A stretch of DNA of 15,746 nucleotides from Legionellales bacterium (GTDB lineage: Bacteria; Pseudomonadota; Gammaproteobacteria; Legionellales; Legionellaceae), in NCBI GenBank assembly GCA_003489505.1, contig DNMA01000100.1, forward strand, positions 1 to 15,746. Direction: 5' to 3'. A program made the translations under genes and the position numbers. The notes beneath the pieces were generated by a model that was not told the origin of the DNA, did not search any database, and saw nothing but the letters and a program-made list of their open reading frames with translations. Below, in pieces: positions 1 to 9,237 of this stretch (positions are counted from its first letter, which is position 1; each line of letters begins with the position of its first letter).

Positions 1-266
1 TTATCAAAATACATCGATTCAGTCCAAGTTCGAAGCTTTGTCATCAATGCGGTTATCGAATAGATTCACTGGCTTTGTCTATTCGAGAATGGGAATGTCC
101 ATCTTTTTTTTGCATTCATGATAGGGATGTGAATGCGGCGAAGAATATTCGCATGATAGGTTTAGCTGACCTGCTAGGGCTTAGCGATTGTGTAAAGGGT
201 TCCTCTGCAGCCAAACTGGTCAGCGCCAGTGCTGTGGCGAAAGGCGCAGATATATTGTCTGTGTAG
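1..266 (+). CDS. tnpB: IS200/IS605-family TnpB (OrfB) C-terminal fragment, truncated by the window edge
   Basis: The frame is open from base 3 and ends at TAG 264-266. Its 87 visible residues match the C-terminal zinc-ribbon and last RuvC segment of TnpB, the RNA-guided nuclease carried by IS200/IS605 elements. Visible motifs are PSSKLCHQCGYR (first CxxC pair), then WECP, then HDRDVNAAKNI, which holds the last RuvC catalytic aspartate. The second cysteine pair should read CPxCG before HDRD. Here the spacing is kept but the sequence is CPSFFC, so the expected Cys-Gly is Phe-Phe. That suggests a damaged zinc ribbon and an element under decay, although the catalytic Asp is intact. A TTG at 75 is only an internal leucine. 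The N-terminus lies outside the window, so whether the full gene is intact cannot be judged. Family assignment is firm; functionality is doubtful. Confidence 0.88.
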   Translation, partial: IKIHRFSPSSKLCHQCGYRIDSLALSIREWECPSFFCIHDRDVNAAKNIRMIGLADLLGLSDCVKGSSAAKLVSASAVAKGADILSV

Positions 267-293
267 GTCACAAGTATCAAAGACTTATGATTT

Positions 294-332
294 AAAATCA
301 AGCAAGTATTTCTTTGTAGTTGACTTGATTTT
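294..332 (+). terminator. Inverted repeat with T-run after tnpB, possible terminator or element-end hairpin
   Basis: AAAATCAAG (294-302) pairs with CTTGATTTT (324-332). With one bulged base the stem grows to about 12 pairs (AAAATCAAGCAA with TTG-A-CTTGATTTT). The right arm ends in five T's. It could end tnpB transcription or be a right-end hairpin of the element. The stem is A/T-rich and the loop is over 20 bases, so termination would be weak. The right arm coincides with the -35 element of the heat-shock promoter, so the symmetry may be partly coincidental. Confidence 0.4.
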
Positions 333-351
333 TGGTATTTCATCCCCATAT
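324..351 (+). promoter_or_regulatory. Sigma32 (heat-shock) promoter for hslVU
   Basis: A -35 element CTTGAT (324-329) and a -10 element CCCCATAT (344-351) are separated by 14 bases. The sigma32 (RpoH) consensus is CTTGAA, 13-15 bases, CCCCATnT, so the -10 is a perfect match and the -35 has one mismatch. Initiation is expected near 358, giving a leader of under 30 bases before the GTG of hslV at 385. hslVU is a classical sigma32 target, which supports the call. No sigma70 promoter of comparable quality was seen in this interval. Confidence 0.85.
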
Positions 352-384
352 GAGGACATATGTGTTTTTGATTAAGGAAAACTT

Positions 385-924
385 GTGGAACAATTTCGTG
401 GTACAACCATACTTTGTGTGCGACGACAAAATCAAGTCGTGATTGGTGGCGATGGTCAAGTGACTATGGGTAATACTGTGATGAAAGGTAATGCCCGTAA
501 AGTTCGTCGATTATATAAAGATAAAGTGCTAGCAGGTTTTGCAGGCGGAACAGCAGATGCTTTTACCCTGTTTGAGCGATTTGAACAAAAGCTTGAAAAA
601 CATCAAGGTCATTTAGTTCGAGCAGCAGTTGAAATGGCCAAAGACTGGCGTTCAGATAAAATGCTACGCCGTTTAGAGGCATTATTGGCAGTTGCAGATG
701 AAAATGCTTCATTGATTATCACTGGTAATGGTGATGTGATTGAGCCAGAGCATGGCATTATTGCTATTGGTTCAGGTGGGCCATTTGCTTTAGCTGCAGC
801 TCGAGGATTAGTCGAAAACACCAAATTATCCGCAAAAGATATTGTACAAAAAAGCTTAAATTTAGCGGCAGATATCTGTATTTACAGTAATCATAACCTG
901 ACTTTAGAACAACTGGATTATTAA
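385..924 (+). CDS. hslV: ATP-dependent protease peptidase subunit HslV (ClpQ)
   Basis: HslV is the proteasome-like threonine protease of the cytosolic HslUV (ClpYQ) complex. It forms two hexameric rings and degrades unfolded or regulatory proteins fed in by HslU. The 179-residue length is normal. The N-terminus reads MEQFRG-TTI; the family is processed so that the first Thr of the TT pair, here Thr7, becomes the nucleophile. Conserved blocks follow: [59 protein letters not shown] and DICIYSNH. The start is GTG at 385 with a Shine-Dalgarno AAGGA at 374-378, six bases upstream. It is the first gene of the heat-shock operon, and hslU begins one base after its stop. Nothing appears defective. Confidence 0.98.
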   Translation: MEQFRGTTILCVRRQNQVVIGGDGQVTMGNTVMKGNARKVRRLYKDKVLAGFAGGTADAFTLFERFEQKLEKHQGHLVRAAVEMAKDWRSDKMLRRLEALLAVADENASLIITGNGDVIEPEHGIIAIGSGGPFALAAARGLVENTKLSAKDIVQKSLNLAADICIYSNHNLTLEQLDY

Positions 925-925
925 T

Positions 926-2870
<1,945 letters not shown>

Positions 2871-2871
<1 letters not shown>

Positions 2872-3653
2872 TGCGTGTCATCACTCTCAATGCCAATGGG
2901 ATACGTTCTGCTATTCGAAAAGGTTTTTTTGAATGGGTGGAAGGTTATGATCCCGATATTATTTGTATTCAAGAAACCAAAATTAAATCTCAAGAATGCC
3001 CATCCCTCCAGGATATCAGCTTACCTGGTTATCATGTCGTCTATGAGGATGCTGAAAAAAGAGGCTACAGTGGTGTGGCGATTTTTTCAAAACAAAAGCC
3101 CTTGCAAATTGAAAATCGCTTAGGTATGCCAGAAAGTGATACAGAAGGGCGCTTTTTGCAATTTGATTTCCCAAATTTTTCTGTGGTTTCAGTTTATATG
3201 CCCTCTGGCACATCCGGTGAGGAGCGCCAAGAAATTAAGATGGCTTTTTTAGACCATTTTTACACCTATTTAGAACAGCAAATTCAAACAGGTAAACGTT
3301 TAATTATTTGTGGTGATTGGAATATTGCCCATCAAACCATTGATTTAAAAAACTGGAAATCTAATCAAAAGAATTCAGGATTTTTACCAGAGGAACGAGC
3401 ATGGCTTGACCAAGTTTTTGGGCAATTAGGTTATATCGATGCGTTTCGTGTCCTCAATCAATCTGAAGAGCAATACACCTGGTGGTCACTACGTTCACAG
3501 GCACGTGCAAAAAATGTTGGTTGGAGAATTGATTATCAGGTGGTGACACCCAACTTGAAAGAATATATCAAGCATGTAGAAATCGTAGCCCAACCTTATT
3601 TTTCCGATCACGCACCCGTGATTATTGATTATCAAGGACTTGAAAATGTTTAA
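2871..3653 (+). CDS. Exodeoxyribonuclease III / AP endonuclease, first paralog
   Basis: This is an endonuclease/exonuclease/phosphatase-fold enzyme of the ExoIII (Xth/ExoA) family. It is predicted to cut DNA at abasic sites and trim 3' ends in base-excision repair. The 260 residues carry all expected catalytic positions: Asn7 (TLNANGIR), Glu35 (IQETK), Tyr109 (VYMPSG), Asp149 and Asn151 (GDWNIA), Asp221 (WRIDY), and Asp246-His247 (SDHAP). The C-terminal TWWSLR and GWRIDY motifs are typical. The ATG at 2871 overlaps the wrbA stop by one base. It differs clearly from the following paralog, for example NANGIR against NVNSLK, so the pair is an old duplication or separate acquisitions and not a broken gene. 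It lacks obvious extra domains. Confidence 0.93.
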
Positions 3654-4419
3654 AATTGCAAGCTGGAACGTGAATTCATTAAAAGTTCGACTACCTCAGG
3701 TTTTAGATTGGCTTGAAGACAGTCAAATCGATGTTTTAGGTATTCAAGAAACCAAATTGGAAGACAGCGCATTTCCGAAAGAGTATTTTGAAGAAGCGGG
3801 CTTTGAGGTGAATTTTGTTGGACAAAAAACCTATAATGGTGTGGCCTGGATCAGCCGCCATCCAATGGAAGATAGAATAGATGCACTCCCAGATTTTGTG
3901 GACGAGCAAAAAAGAGTACTGGCTGTGACCATCAAAGGCATTCGTTTTATTAATTTTTATATTCCCAATGGTCAGGCACTCGATTCCCCCAAGTACCAAT
4001 ACAAACTAGCATGGCTTGAAAAAATGCTTGAATTTGTCCAACAACAAATGCAAAAATATCCTCAGGTGGTCATTTTGGGTGATTTTAATATTGCCCCAGA
4101 TGATATTGATGTTTACGATCCTAAACAATGGTTTGGTGAGGTGTTAGTGAGTGAACCAGAACGCCTTGCTTTTGATAAGTTAAAACGCCTTGGCTTAGTC
4201 GATATCCTTCGACATCTGCATCCGGATGAGGACAATCTCTATTCATGGTGGGATTATCGAGCTGCTGCATTTCGAAGAGGCATGGGGCTTAGAATTGACC
4301 ACATTTTAATGAGTCAAAATTTAGTAAAAGACTGCATTGCTGCAGGTGTAGATAAAGAACCAAGAAAGCATGAGAGACCTTCTGATCATGCGCCAGTTTG
4401 GTTGACTTTAGCAGTTTAA
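3646..4419 (+). CDS. xthA: Exodeoxyribonuclease III (XthA-like), second paralog
   Basis: This second ExoIII-family AP endonuclease has 257 residues. It is closer to the classical XthA pattern, with a MFKIASWNVNSLKVRLPQV N-terminus. Catalytic residues visible are Asn8, Glu35 (IQETK), Tyr105 (FYIPNG), Asp146 and Asn148 (GDFNIAP), Asp218 (LRIDH) and Asp247-His248 (SDHAP). YSWWDYR is also conserved. I chose ATG 3646 because it has a Shine-Dalgarno AAGGA at 3634-3638 with seven-base spacing, and because upstream in-frame codons are unrelated to the family. It overlaps the previous gene by eight bases, so the two nucleases are almost certainly co-translated. Tandem non-identical AP endonucleases downstream of hslVU-wrbA imply a combined protein and DNA damage response. 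Confidence 0.95.
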   Translation: MFKIASWNVNSLKVRLPQVLDWLEDSQIDVLGIQETKLEDSAFPKEYFEEAGFEVNFVGQKTYNGVAWISRHPMEDRIDALPDFVDEQKRVLAVTIKGIRFINFYIPNGQALDSPKYQYKLAWLEKMLEFVQQQMQKYPQVVILGDFNIAPDDIDVYDPKQWFGEVLVSEPERLAFDKLKRLGLVDILRHLHPDEDNLYSWWDYRAAAFRRGMGLRIDHILMSQNLVKDCIAAGVDKEPRKHERPSDHAPVWLTLAV

Positions 4420-4433
4420 CTGAAAGGAATTAA

Positions 4434-4925
4434 ATGAAAAGGATTTTATTTATTGCTTTATTTGCTACTGTATTGTCTGATATTTTTGTTCATTTGTTTA
4501 ATTATTTTTACCATTTACCCCAAGGCGTTTTGGCGCCTTTAGGACGTTGGGTTGCCGGATTTCCTCAAGGGAATTTCTACCTTGAAAATATTTTTAACGA
4601 GCCTACACTCCCATATGAAACACAATTAGGTGCGCTGATTCATGCCTTTATTGCCTTAACTTTTTCTTTTTTTTATATCATTTTATTACGAAGTGTCTTT
4701 GGTTTTGACCATGATGTTAGAGATGGACTGATTTATGGTTTAGCTTTGATGTTTTTTCCGCTGATATTTGAAATGCCAGCCATGGGTTTGGGTTATTTTG
4801 GTATGAATATTGCCAATCACAAATTAATTTTAGCGAGATTAGTGGGTGATCATTTGTTTTTTGGTCTAGGACTGGGTCTTGGTTTAGAGCTTTTTAATTG
4901 TCTTTTTGATAAAAAAAAACTATGA
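4434..4925 (+). CDS. Small integral membrane protein, unrecognised (DUF2938-like at best)
   Basis: This 163-residue protein has about four hydrophobic segments: residues 3-25, about 65-88, about 100-122 and about 130-157. It has a short lysine tail (KKKL). A glycine-rich FGLGLGLGLELF stretch ends the last helix. The arrangement of a conserved His in the second helix (LGALIHAF) and the MPAMGLGYFG motif in the third loosely recalls DUF2938 membrane proteins, but that is pattern memory only. The start has Shine-Dalgarno AAGGA at 4424-4428, five bases from ATG. It lies 14 bases after xthA, so it probably belongs to the same transcript. The lysine tail is encoded by a nine-A run (4911-4919), where slippage would change only the last residues. 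Function unknown. Confidence 0.8.
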   Translation: MKRILFIALFATVLSDIFVHLFNYFYHLPQGVLAPLGRWVAGFPQGNFYLENIFNEPTLPYETQLGALIHAFIALTFSFFYIILLRSVFGFDHDVRDGLIYGLALMFFPLIFEMPAMGLGYFGMNIANHKLILARLVGDHLFFGLGLGLGLELFNCLFDKKKL

Positions 4926-4930
4926 ATTGA

Positions 4931-4959
4931 TTGACCTTTGTTGTAAGTTTTGTTATTGT
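4931..4959 (+). promoter_or_regulatory. Sigma70 promoter for rpmE
   Basis: The -35 element TTGACC (4931-4936) and the -10 element TATTGT (4954-4959) are separated by exactly 17 bases. This sits immediately after the stop of the upstream membrane protein gene. Transcription would begin near 4966 and give a leader of about 58 bases before the rpmE ATG. Confidence 0.7.
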
Positions 4960-4980
4960 CGTAAGTCATTTTAAGTCTAT

Positions 4981-4995
4981 CCTGTTCAAAACAGG
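4981..4995 (+). promoter_or_regulatory. Leader hairpin upstream of rpmE
   Basis: CCTGTT (4981-4986) and AACAGG (4990-4995) form a six-pair stem with a three-base loop in the predicted rpmE 5' leader, followed by a U-rich stretch (TTAATTTTTATTTG). It may be a weak attenuator, a terminator of the upstream operon, or a site through which L31 represses its own translation, as described for E. coli rpmE. The sequence alone does not separate these. Confidence 0.5.
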
Positions 4996-5023
4996 TTAAT
5001 TTTTATTTGAAGAGAGTCGTTGC

Positions 5024-5266
5024 ATGAAAGCTGCTATTCATCCAAAATATGAAGTTGTTAAAGTTACCTGCAGTTGCGGACATCAGTTCGAAACCCGTTC
5101 TACTATGGCTAACCAACAATTAAATATTGAAGTTTGTTCTAATTGTCATCCTTTTTACACTGGTAAGCAAAAGCTTGTTGATACCGGAGGTCGTGTACAA
5201 CGTTTCCGTGATCGTTACAAATCAAGAGTATCTCAAAATCAAGCAGGTCAAAGCGAACAAGCTTAA
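5024..5266 (+). CDS. rpmE: 50S ribosomal protein L31 (zinc-binding form)
   Basis: L31 is a small protein of the large ribosomal subunit that bridges to the 30S head. The 80-residue product contains IHPKYE, CSCG, DVCSxCHPFFTGK-like ([13 protein letters not shown]) and [13 protein letters not shown] blocks. The four cysteines Cys16, Cys18, Cys38 and Cys41 form the zinc-ribbon ligands, so this is the zinc-containing type and not the zinc-free YkgM-like form. The C-terminal tail ([14 protein letters not shown]) is about ten residues longer than in E. coli. A purine-rich GAAGAGAG (5009-5016) precedes the ATG by seven bases. The gene is monocistronic by structure: its own promoter, a leader hairpin and a strong terminator directly after it. 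Confidence 0.97.
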   Translation: MKAAIHPKYEVVKVTCSCGHQFETRSTMANQQLNIEVCSNCHPFYTGKQKLVDTGGRVQRFRDRYKSRVSQNQAGQSEQA

Positions 5267-5276
5267 CCGTTCTTTA

Positions 5277-5315
5277 AACTTGGTAATCTCAACTAGAGTT
5301 ACCAAGTTCTTTTTT
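5277..5315 (+). terminator. Rho-independent terminator of rpmE
   Basis: AACTTGGTAA (5277-5286) pairs with TTACCAAGTT (5299-5308). The stem is extended inward by CTC (5288-5290) with GAG (5296-5298) across one bulged T, closing a five-base loop. The 3' arm runs into CTTTTTT. This is the clearest intrinsic terminator in the window. Confidence 0.9.
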
Positions 5316-5355
5316 ATTCCCTAAAACTTAATTTTTTGAAATGAGAAGGTGTGTT

Positions 5356-6588
5356 ATGGCAAGTGATACTCTCTTGAAGGAACGGGCTCTCAATTACCAC
5401 GAATTCCCAACTCCAGGTAAATTAAGCGTACAAGTAAGCAAATCAACACAAACACAAGAAGATTTATCTTTAGCTTATACGCCAGGTGTAGCTGAACCCG
5501 TTTTAGCTATTGCTGAAAATCCAGGCGATGCCTATCGCTTTACAACCAAAGGCAATTTAATCGCTGTCATGACCAATGGTACTGCTGTACTTGGCTTAGG
5601 CGATGTTGGTCCTTTAGCTAGTAAGCCCGTGATGGAAGGTAAAGCGGTTTTATTCAAACAATTCGCTGATATTGATGTATTTGATATTGAAATTGATGCA
5701 AAAGACCCACAAGACTTTATCTCAACCGCCAAAAGAATTGCGCCCACATTTGGTGGAATCAATCTTGAAGATATCAAAGCACCAGAGTGTTTTGAAATTG
5801 AAAGGGCTTTGATTGAGCAATTAGATATTCCTGTTTTCCATGATGACCAACACGGTACCTCAATTGTTGTGGCTGCCGGATTACTCAATGCACTTGAATT
5901 ACAAAAGAAAAACTTAGCAGATGCTAAAATTGTTTGTATCGGTGCGGGAGCAGCAGGTTTAGCCTCTATGCGATTATTAGTCGCTTTAGGAGCAGATAAA
6001 AAGAATATGCTTTTAGTCGATACCAAAGGTGTGATTCACACGGGTCGTGATGATCTTAATGATTATAAATTTGCTTTTGCTAGAAATACAGAATGCCGTA
6101 CCTTAGAAGATGCTTTAGTCGGCGCTGATGTTTTCATTGGTGTAGCTAAACCTGATTTGTTAACCGCAGAGCATATTCAATCGATGGCCGCTAATCCAAT
6201 TATTTTTGCGCTATCAAATCCAAATCCAGAGATTTATCCTGATGTTGCGAAAAAAGCTCGAAATGATGTGATTATTGCCACTGGTCGAAGTGATTTTCCA
6301 AATCAAGTGAATAATGTATTGTGTTTTCCATATATTTTTCGTGGAGCATTAGACGTTCGTGCAAAATGCATTAATCAAGCGATGCAAATTGCAGCAGTTG
6401 ATGCCATTCGTCAATTGGTTCATGAAACAGTCCCAGATTCGGTTAAATCTTCTTATCCGAATGTGACCAATTGGGAATTTGGTCCAGAGTATATTCTGCC
6501 TAAGCCTACTGATCCTCGGTTACGCCAGCGCGTGCCTAGAGCTGTAGCTGAAGCAGCAATTGCAACAGGAGTGAACCGTCGGTCATAA
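5356..6588 (+). CDS. Malic enzyme (malate dehydrogenase, oxaloacetate-decarboxylating), short form
   Basis: This enzyme oxidatively decarboxylates malate to pyruvate and CO2 with NAD(P), linking the TCA cycle to pyruvate and supplying reductant. The 410 residues include Tyr41 in YTPGVAEP, Lys96 in MEGKAVLFK, Glu138-Asp139 in GGINLEDIKAPECF, the metal-site FHDDQHGT (161-168) and the dinucleotide loop GAGAAG (196-201) followed by Asp222. It resembles the N-terminal catalytic part of MaeB but lacks the phosphotransacetylase-like domain that brings MaeB to about 760 residues. Cofactor preference cannot be read safely. ATG 5356 is chosen over ATG 5341 because AGAAGG (5344-5349) lies six bases upstream of it and the family begins here. 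The stop codon lies inside a hairpin. Confidence 0.95.
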   Translation: MASDTLLKERALNYHEFPTPGKLSVQVSKSTQTQEDLSLAYTPGVAEPVLAIAENPGDAYRFTTKGNLIAVMTNGTAVLGLGDVGPLASKPVMEGKAVLFKQFADIDVFDIEIDAKDPQDFISTAKRIAPTFGGINLEDIKAPECFEIERALIEQLDIPVFHDDQHGTSIVVAAGLLNALELQKKNLADAKIVCIGAGAAGLASMRLLVALGADKKNMLLVDTKGVIHTGRDDLNDYKFAFARNTECRTLEDALVGADVFIGVAKPDLLTAEHIQSMAANPIIFALSNPNPEIYPDVAKKARNDVIIATGRSDFPNQVNNVLCFPYIFRGALDVRAKCINQAMQIAAVDAIRQLVHETVPDSVKSSYPNVTNWEFGPEYILPKPTDPRLRQRVPRAVAEAAIATGVNRRS

Positions 6589-6600
6589 TGACCGAACGGT
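6575..6600 (+). repeat. Hairpin with the malic enzyme stop codon as its loop
   Basis: ACCGT (6575-6579) and CGGTCA (6580-6585) pair with TGACCG (6589-6594) and ACGGT (6596-6600), with one bulged A at 6595. The TAA stop of the malic enzyme gene (6586-6588) is the three-base loop. No T-run follows, so it is not a standard terminator. It may protect the upstream mRNA or tune expression of the MFS gene behind it. Confidence 0.7.
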
Positions 6601-6636
6601 TTGAGTGACATAACCACTTTATCTAAGGGGTTCAAC

Positions 6637-7935
6637 TTGATTTTTCAACGCATTAAACAATCTTCCAAATTAGGCTGGTTTATTTGTGCATTAGGCGCAA
6701 TTTTTTATGCCTATGAATATTTACTCCGTATCGCACCGAGTGCCATGGAGGATGCATTAAGATTACACTTTAACTTAACTGCAACAGGTTTTGGTTTTTT
6801 ATCTGCCGTCTATTATTATGCATATGTTCCGATGCAGCTACCGGTCGGGATTTTAATGGACCGATATGGACCCAGACGATTATTAACCTTTGGATGCATG
6901 TTATGCGTTATTGGTACTTTTTTATTTACTAATACCCATTACAGTACCGTTTCAGCAGCGGGTCGTTTCTTTGTGGGTATGGGCTCTGCTTTTGCTTTCG
7001 TTGGCGTATTAAAATTAGCGACCATGTGGTTGCCAGAAAATAAATTGGCAATGGTAGCTGGGATGACATCAGCACTAGGCACCATTGGTGCGATGGTGGG
7101 TGATAATCTTATCACTGCGACAGTCAGTCACGTAGGCTGGCAACCATCTATGAACTGGAGTGCTGTATTTGGTGTGATTTTAGCCGTCATTTTATGGTTT
7201 GGGATTTTTGATCACCCTAAACATGTTTTCAATGGCCCAGAATCTGAAAATATGAGTAAAAAACTCAAAGATTTGGCGATTATCATTCGCAATAAACAAA
7301 TCTGGATTAATGGTTTTTATGGCTGTATGGTGTATTTACCCACAACAGTTTTTGCCGAATTATGGGGCATTCCATATTTACGACATGCACATCATTTAAG
7401 TGATGCGCAAGCAGCTTTTGCCAATTCTTTATTGTTCTTTGGCTTTATGGTGGGAGCACCAACGATGGGGGCGATATCTGATAAGATTCGTCGTCGCAAG
7501 CCTACTATGATTATTGGTGCAACTGGCGCGGCTATTATGATGAGTGTCATTTTATACATGCCTGACTTACCTTCTAAAACATTAAATCTTTGCATTTTTG
7601 TTTTAGGTTTATTCTATAGTGCTCAAACTATTGTTTTTGTGGTGGGGCGTGAGTTAAGTCCTGCACCTGCAGCAGGTACAGCGATTGCTTTAACTAATAT
7701 GATAGTGATGATTGGCGCAATGGTTTTACAACCGCTCGTTGGCCGCTTATTGGATATGAGTTTAAAATATCATCATTCTATGGATGTGCCTGCTGGTGTG
7801 GCATTGAATAAAGTGCATTGGTTATACTCTGCAGCGGATTATCGTCTAGCGATGACGATTATTCCAATCGGTATTGTATGTGCCATTATTTCAACTTTCT
7901 TTATTCGAGAAACCTATGCTAAAGCGTGCGCATAA
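6637..7935 (+). CDS. MFS transporter, first of a tandem pair
   Basis: This major facilitator superfamily permease of 432 residues has about 12 hydrophobic segments. Motif A is visible between helices 2 and 3 (GILMDRYGPRR), and RFFVGMGSAFAFVGVL follows in helix 4. The matching second-half loop is GAISDKIRRRKP. The substrate is unknown; the N-terminal FYAYEYLLRIAPS pattern is shared with the next gene and with permeases I associate with Legionellales genomes. I chose TTG 6637 as start because AAGGGG (6625-6630) lies six bases upstream. A TTG at 6601 abuts the stop-codon hairpin and has no Shine-Dalgarno. The end of the gene overlaps the next transporter by 20 bases. It may be co-transcribed with the malic enzyme, suggesting organic acid or amino acid uptake, which is inference. 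Confidence 0.9.
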   Translation: MIFQRIKQSSKLGWFICALGAIFYAYEYLLRIAPSAMEDALRLHFNLTATGFGFLSAVYYYAYVPMQLPVGILMDRYGPRRLLTFGCMLCVIGTFLFTNTHYSTVSAAGRFFVGMGSAFAFVGVLKLATMWLPENKLAMVAGMTSALGTIGAMVGDNLITATVSHVGWQPSMNWSAVFGVILAVILWFGIFDHPKHVFNGPESENMSKKLKDLAIIIRNKQIWINGFYGCMVYLPTTVFAELWGIPYLRHAHHLSDAQAAFANSLLFFGFMVGAPTMGAISDKIRRRKPTMIIGATGAAIMMSVILYMPDLPSKTLNLCIFVLGLFYSAQTIVFVVGRELSPAPAAGTAIALTNMIVMIGAMVLQPLVGRLLDMSLKYHHSMDVPAGVALNKVHWLYSAADYRLAMTIIPIGIVCAIISTFFIRETYAKACA

Positions 7936-9193
7936 TTTCGCATCACAATATGGTTTGATCTATGGTTTAGTGATTTGTACCATTGCAGCATTCTTTTATT
8001 GTTATGAGTTTGTTTTAAGAATTGTCCCTGGTATTCTCCAGGGAGAATTAAGTATTCGATTTGGCCATATTAGTGCAGCGATGTTTGGACAAATTGCCGC
8101 ATTATATTATTTTGCATACTCACCCATGCAGTTGCCTGTGGGGATGCTAATGGATAGATTTGGTCCCAGACGATTGCTTACCATTGCTTGTGCATGTTGT
8201 TGTTTTGGTTCTTACTTATTCTCTTTTAGTACTTCCTTGTCCTTGATCGGACTGGGTCGTTTTCTAGTCGGTTTTGGTTCATCTTTTGCTTTCGTAGGTG
8301 TTTTAACTTTATCAACCATGTGGTTGCCAAAAGAGTTATTCTCTTTATTTGCCGGCTTAATGACAACTCTTGGGATGTTGGGTAATGTTTATGCTGAATT
8401 GAAGATTACTCATATGGTTTCACAAGTGGGAATCGATTCTGTCTTATGGGGTTCGGTGATGATTGGTTGTATTTTAACCTTCATTATTTTTATCTTTGTT
8501 CGCAATAATCAAGATTATATGCAAAAGCATGAAACTTCTTTCAAATCCTTTCTAAAGGAAGTGTTTGCAGTTTGTAGTTCCATGAAAGTGTGGTTAGTGG
8601 GTGTCATTGGTGCCTGCCTTTATACCTCACTTTCTGTCTTTGGTGAGTTATGGGGGCAAACTTATCTTGAACAAGCCCATCATCTAACTAAAATACAATC
8701 TGCACATACGATGTCGATGCTTTTTATTGGTTGGGCAATTGGTGCACCGCTAACAGGCTTTATTTCTGATAAAATGGCTAATCGTATCATGCCTTTGATT
8801 ATTGGTGCTGTGGGTGGTTTAGTCACGATTTATTCAGTTTTATACGTGCAAAATCTTCCTTATTGGGTATTAAATACTTTAATTCTTTTTTATGGCATTT
8901 TCTGCTCAACTGAAATCATCGTCTTTATGATGGCTAAAGAAGTCAGTGGCGCAAGAATATCGGGTACTGTCTTTGCTGTGACCAATATGATAGTGACTTT
9001 GTTTGGTGCCATTTTACAACCTTTAGTGGGTTGGATACTCGATATCTTTGGTCATCGTGTATTAATTGATGGTCATTATTTCTACCAAGTCGCTGATTAT
9101 CAAAAAGCCCTAGCAGTTTTACCATTATCTTTGGTTTTTGTGGTGCTGATTTGTTTTGTTATAAAAAAATCCAAGCGTTCTTTATTAGTATAA
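7916..9193 (+). CDS. MFS transporter, second of a tandem pair
   Basis: A 425-residue permease clearly paralogous to the preceding one. Shared blocks include FYCYEFVLRIVPG, YFAYSPMQLPVGMLMDRFG, RFLVGFGSSFAFVGVL and TMWLPKE; in the second half FGELWGQTYLEQAHHL and VTNMIV recur. About 12 membrane helices are expected, with motif A at GMLMDRFGPRR and its repeat at GFISDKMANR. ATG 7916 is preferred: it starts at the place equivalent to the paralog's N-terminus and has a modest GAGA (7907-7910) upstream; in-frame codons from 7874 would only add leader unrelated to the family. The coding region begins inside the last 20 bases of the first transporter, implying translational coupling. Substrate unknown. 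Confidence 0.9.
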   Translation: MLKRAHNFASQYGLIYGLVICTIAAFFYCYEFVLRIVPGILQGELSIRFGHISAAMFGQIAALYYFAYSPMQLPVGMLMDRFGPRRLLTIACACCCFGSYLFSFSTSLSLIGLGRFLVGFGSSFAFVGVLTLSTMWLPKELFSLFAGLMTTLGMLGNVYAELKITHMVSQVGIDSVLWGSVMIGCILTFIIFIFVRNNQDYMQKHETSFKSFLKEVFAVCSSMKVWLVGVIGACLYTSLSVFGELWGQTYLEQAHHLTKIQSAHTMSMLFIGWAIGAPLTGFISDKMANRIMPLIIGAVGGLVTIYSVLYVQNLPYWVLNTLILFYGIFCSTEIIVFMMAKEVSGARISGTVFAVTNMIVTLFGAILQPLVGWILDIFGHRVLIDGHYFYQVADYQKALAVLPLSLVFVVLICFVIKKSKRSLLV

Positions 9194-9199
9194 TTGTGT

Positions 9200-9205
9200 T
9201 ATAAT
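9200..9205 (+). promoter_or_regulatory. Perfect -10 box ahead of the OTU-like gene
   Basis: TATAAT at 9200-9205 lies 32 bases before the TTG start, in a 44-base gap after the MFS pair. No good -35 hexamer is found 16-18 bases upstream. The gene may therefore have its own promoter with a weak -35, possibly relying on an activator. Confidence 0.5.
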
Positions 9206-9237
9206 TGAACAGTCATTATTGATTCTAAGAGAAGAGA

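Noticed and set aside
346..366. Repeated CATATG motif as an operator
   Set aside because: The two copies are short, one overlaps the -10 CCCCATAT box, and CATATG is self-complementary and common in A/T-rich DNA.
116..406. Minus-strand ORF opposite tnpB and the hslV promoter
   Set aside because: It runs antisense to a recognisable TnpB end and across a sigma32 promoter, and its translation resembles no family; a shadow frame.
4911..4919. A9 run in the small membrane protein as a frameshift site
   Set aside because: It encodes the last lysines before the stop, so slippage would alter only the tail and no continuing frame with recognisable domain content follows.
5127..5324. Plus-strand ORF overlapping rpmE and its terminator
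   Set aside because: It reads through the rpmE terminator in another frame and has no Shine-Dalgarno or family match.
5532..6026. 164-codon minus-strand ORF inside the malic enzyme gene
   Set aside because: It lies fully within a gene with clear catalytic motifs on the other strand; low-complexity Ser/Ala translation typical of an antisense shadow.
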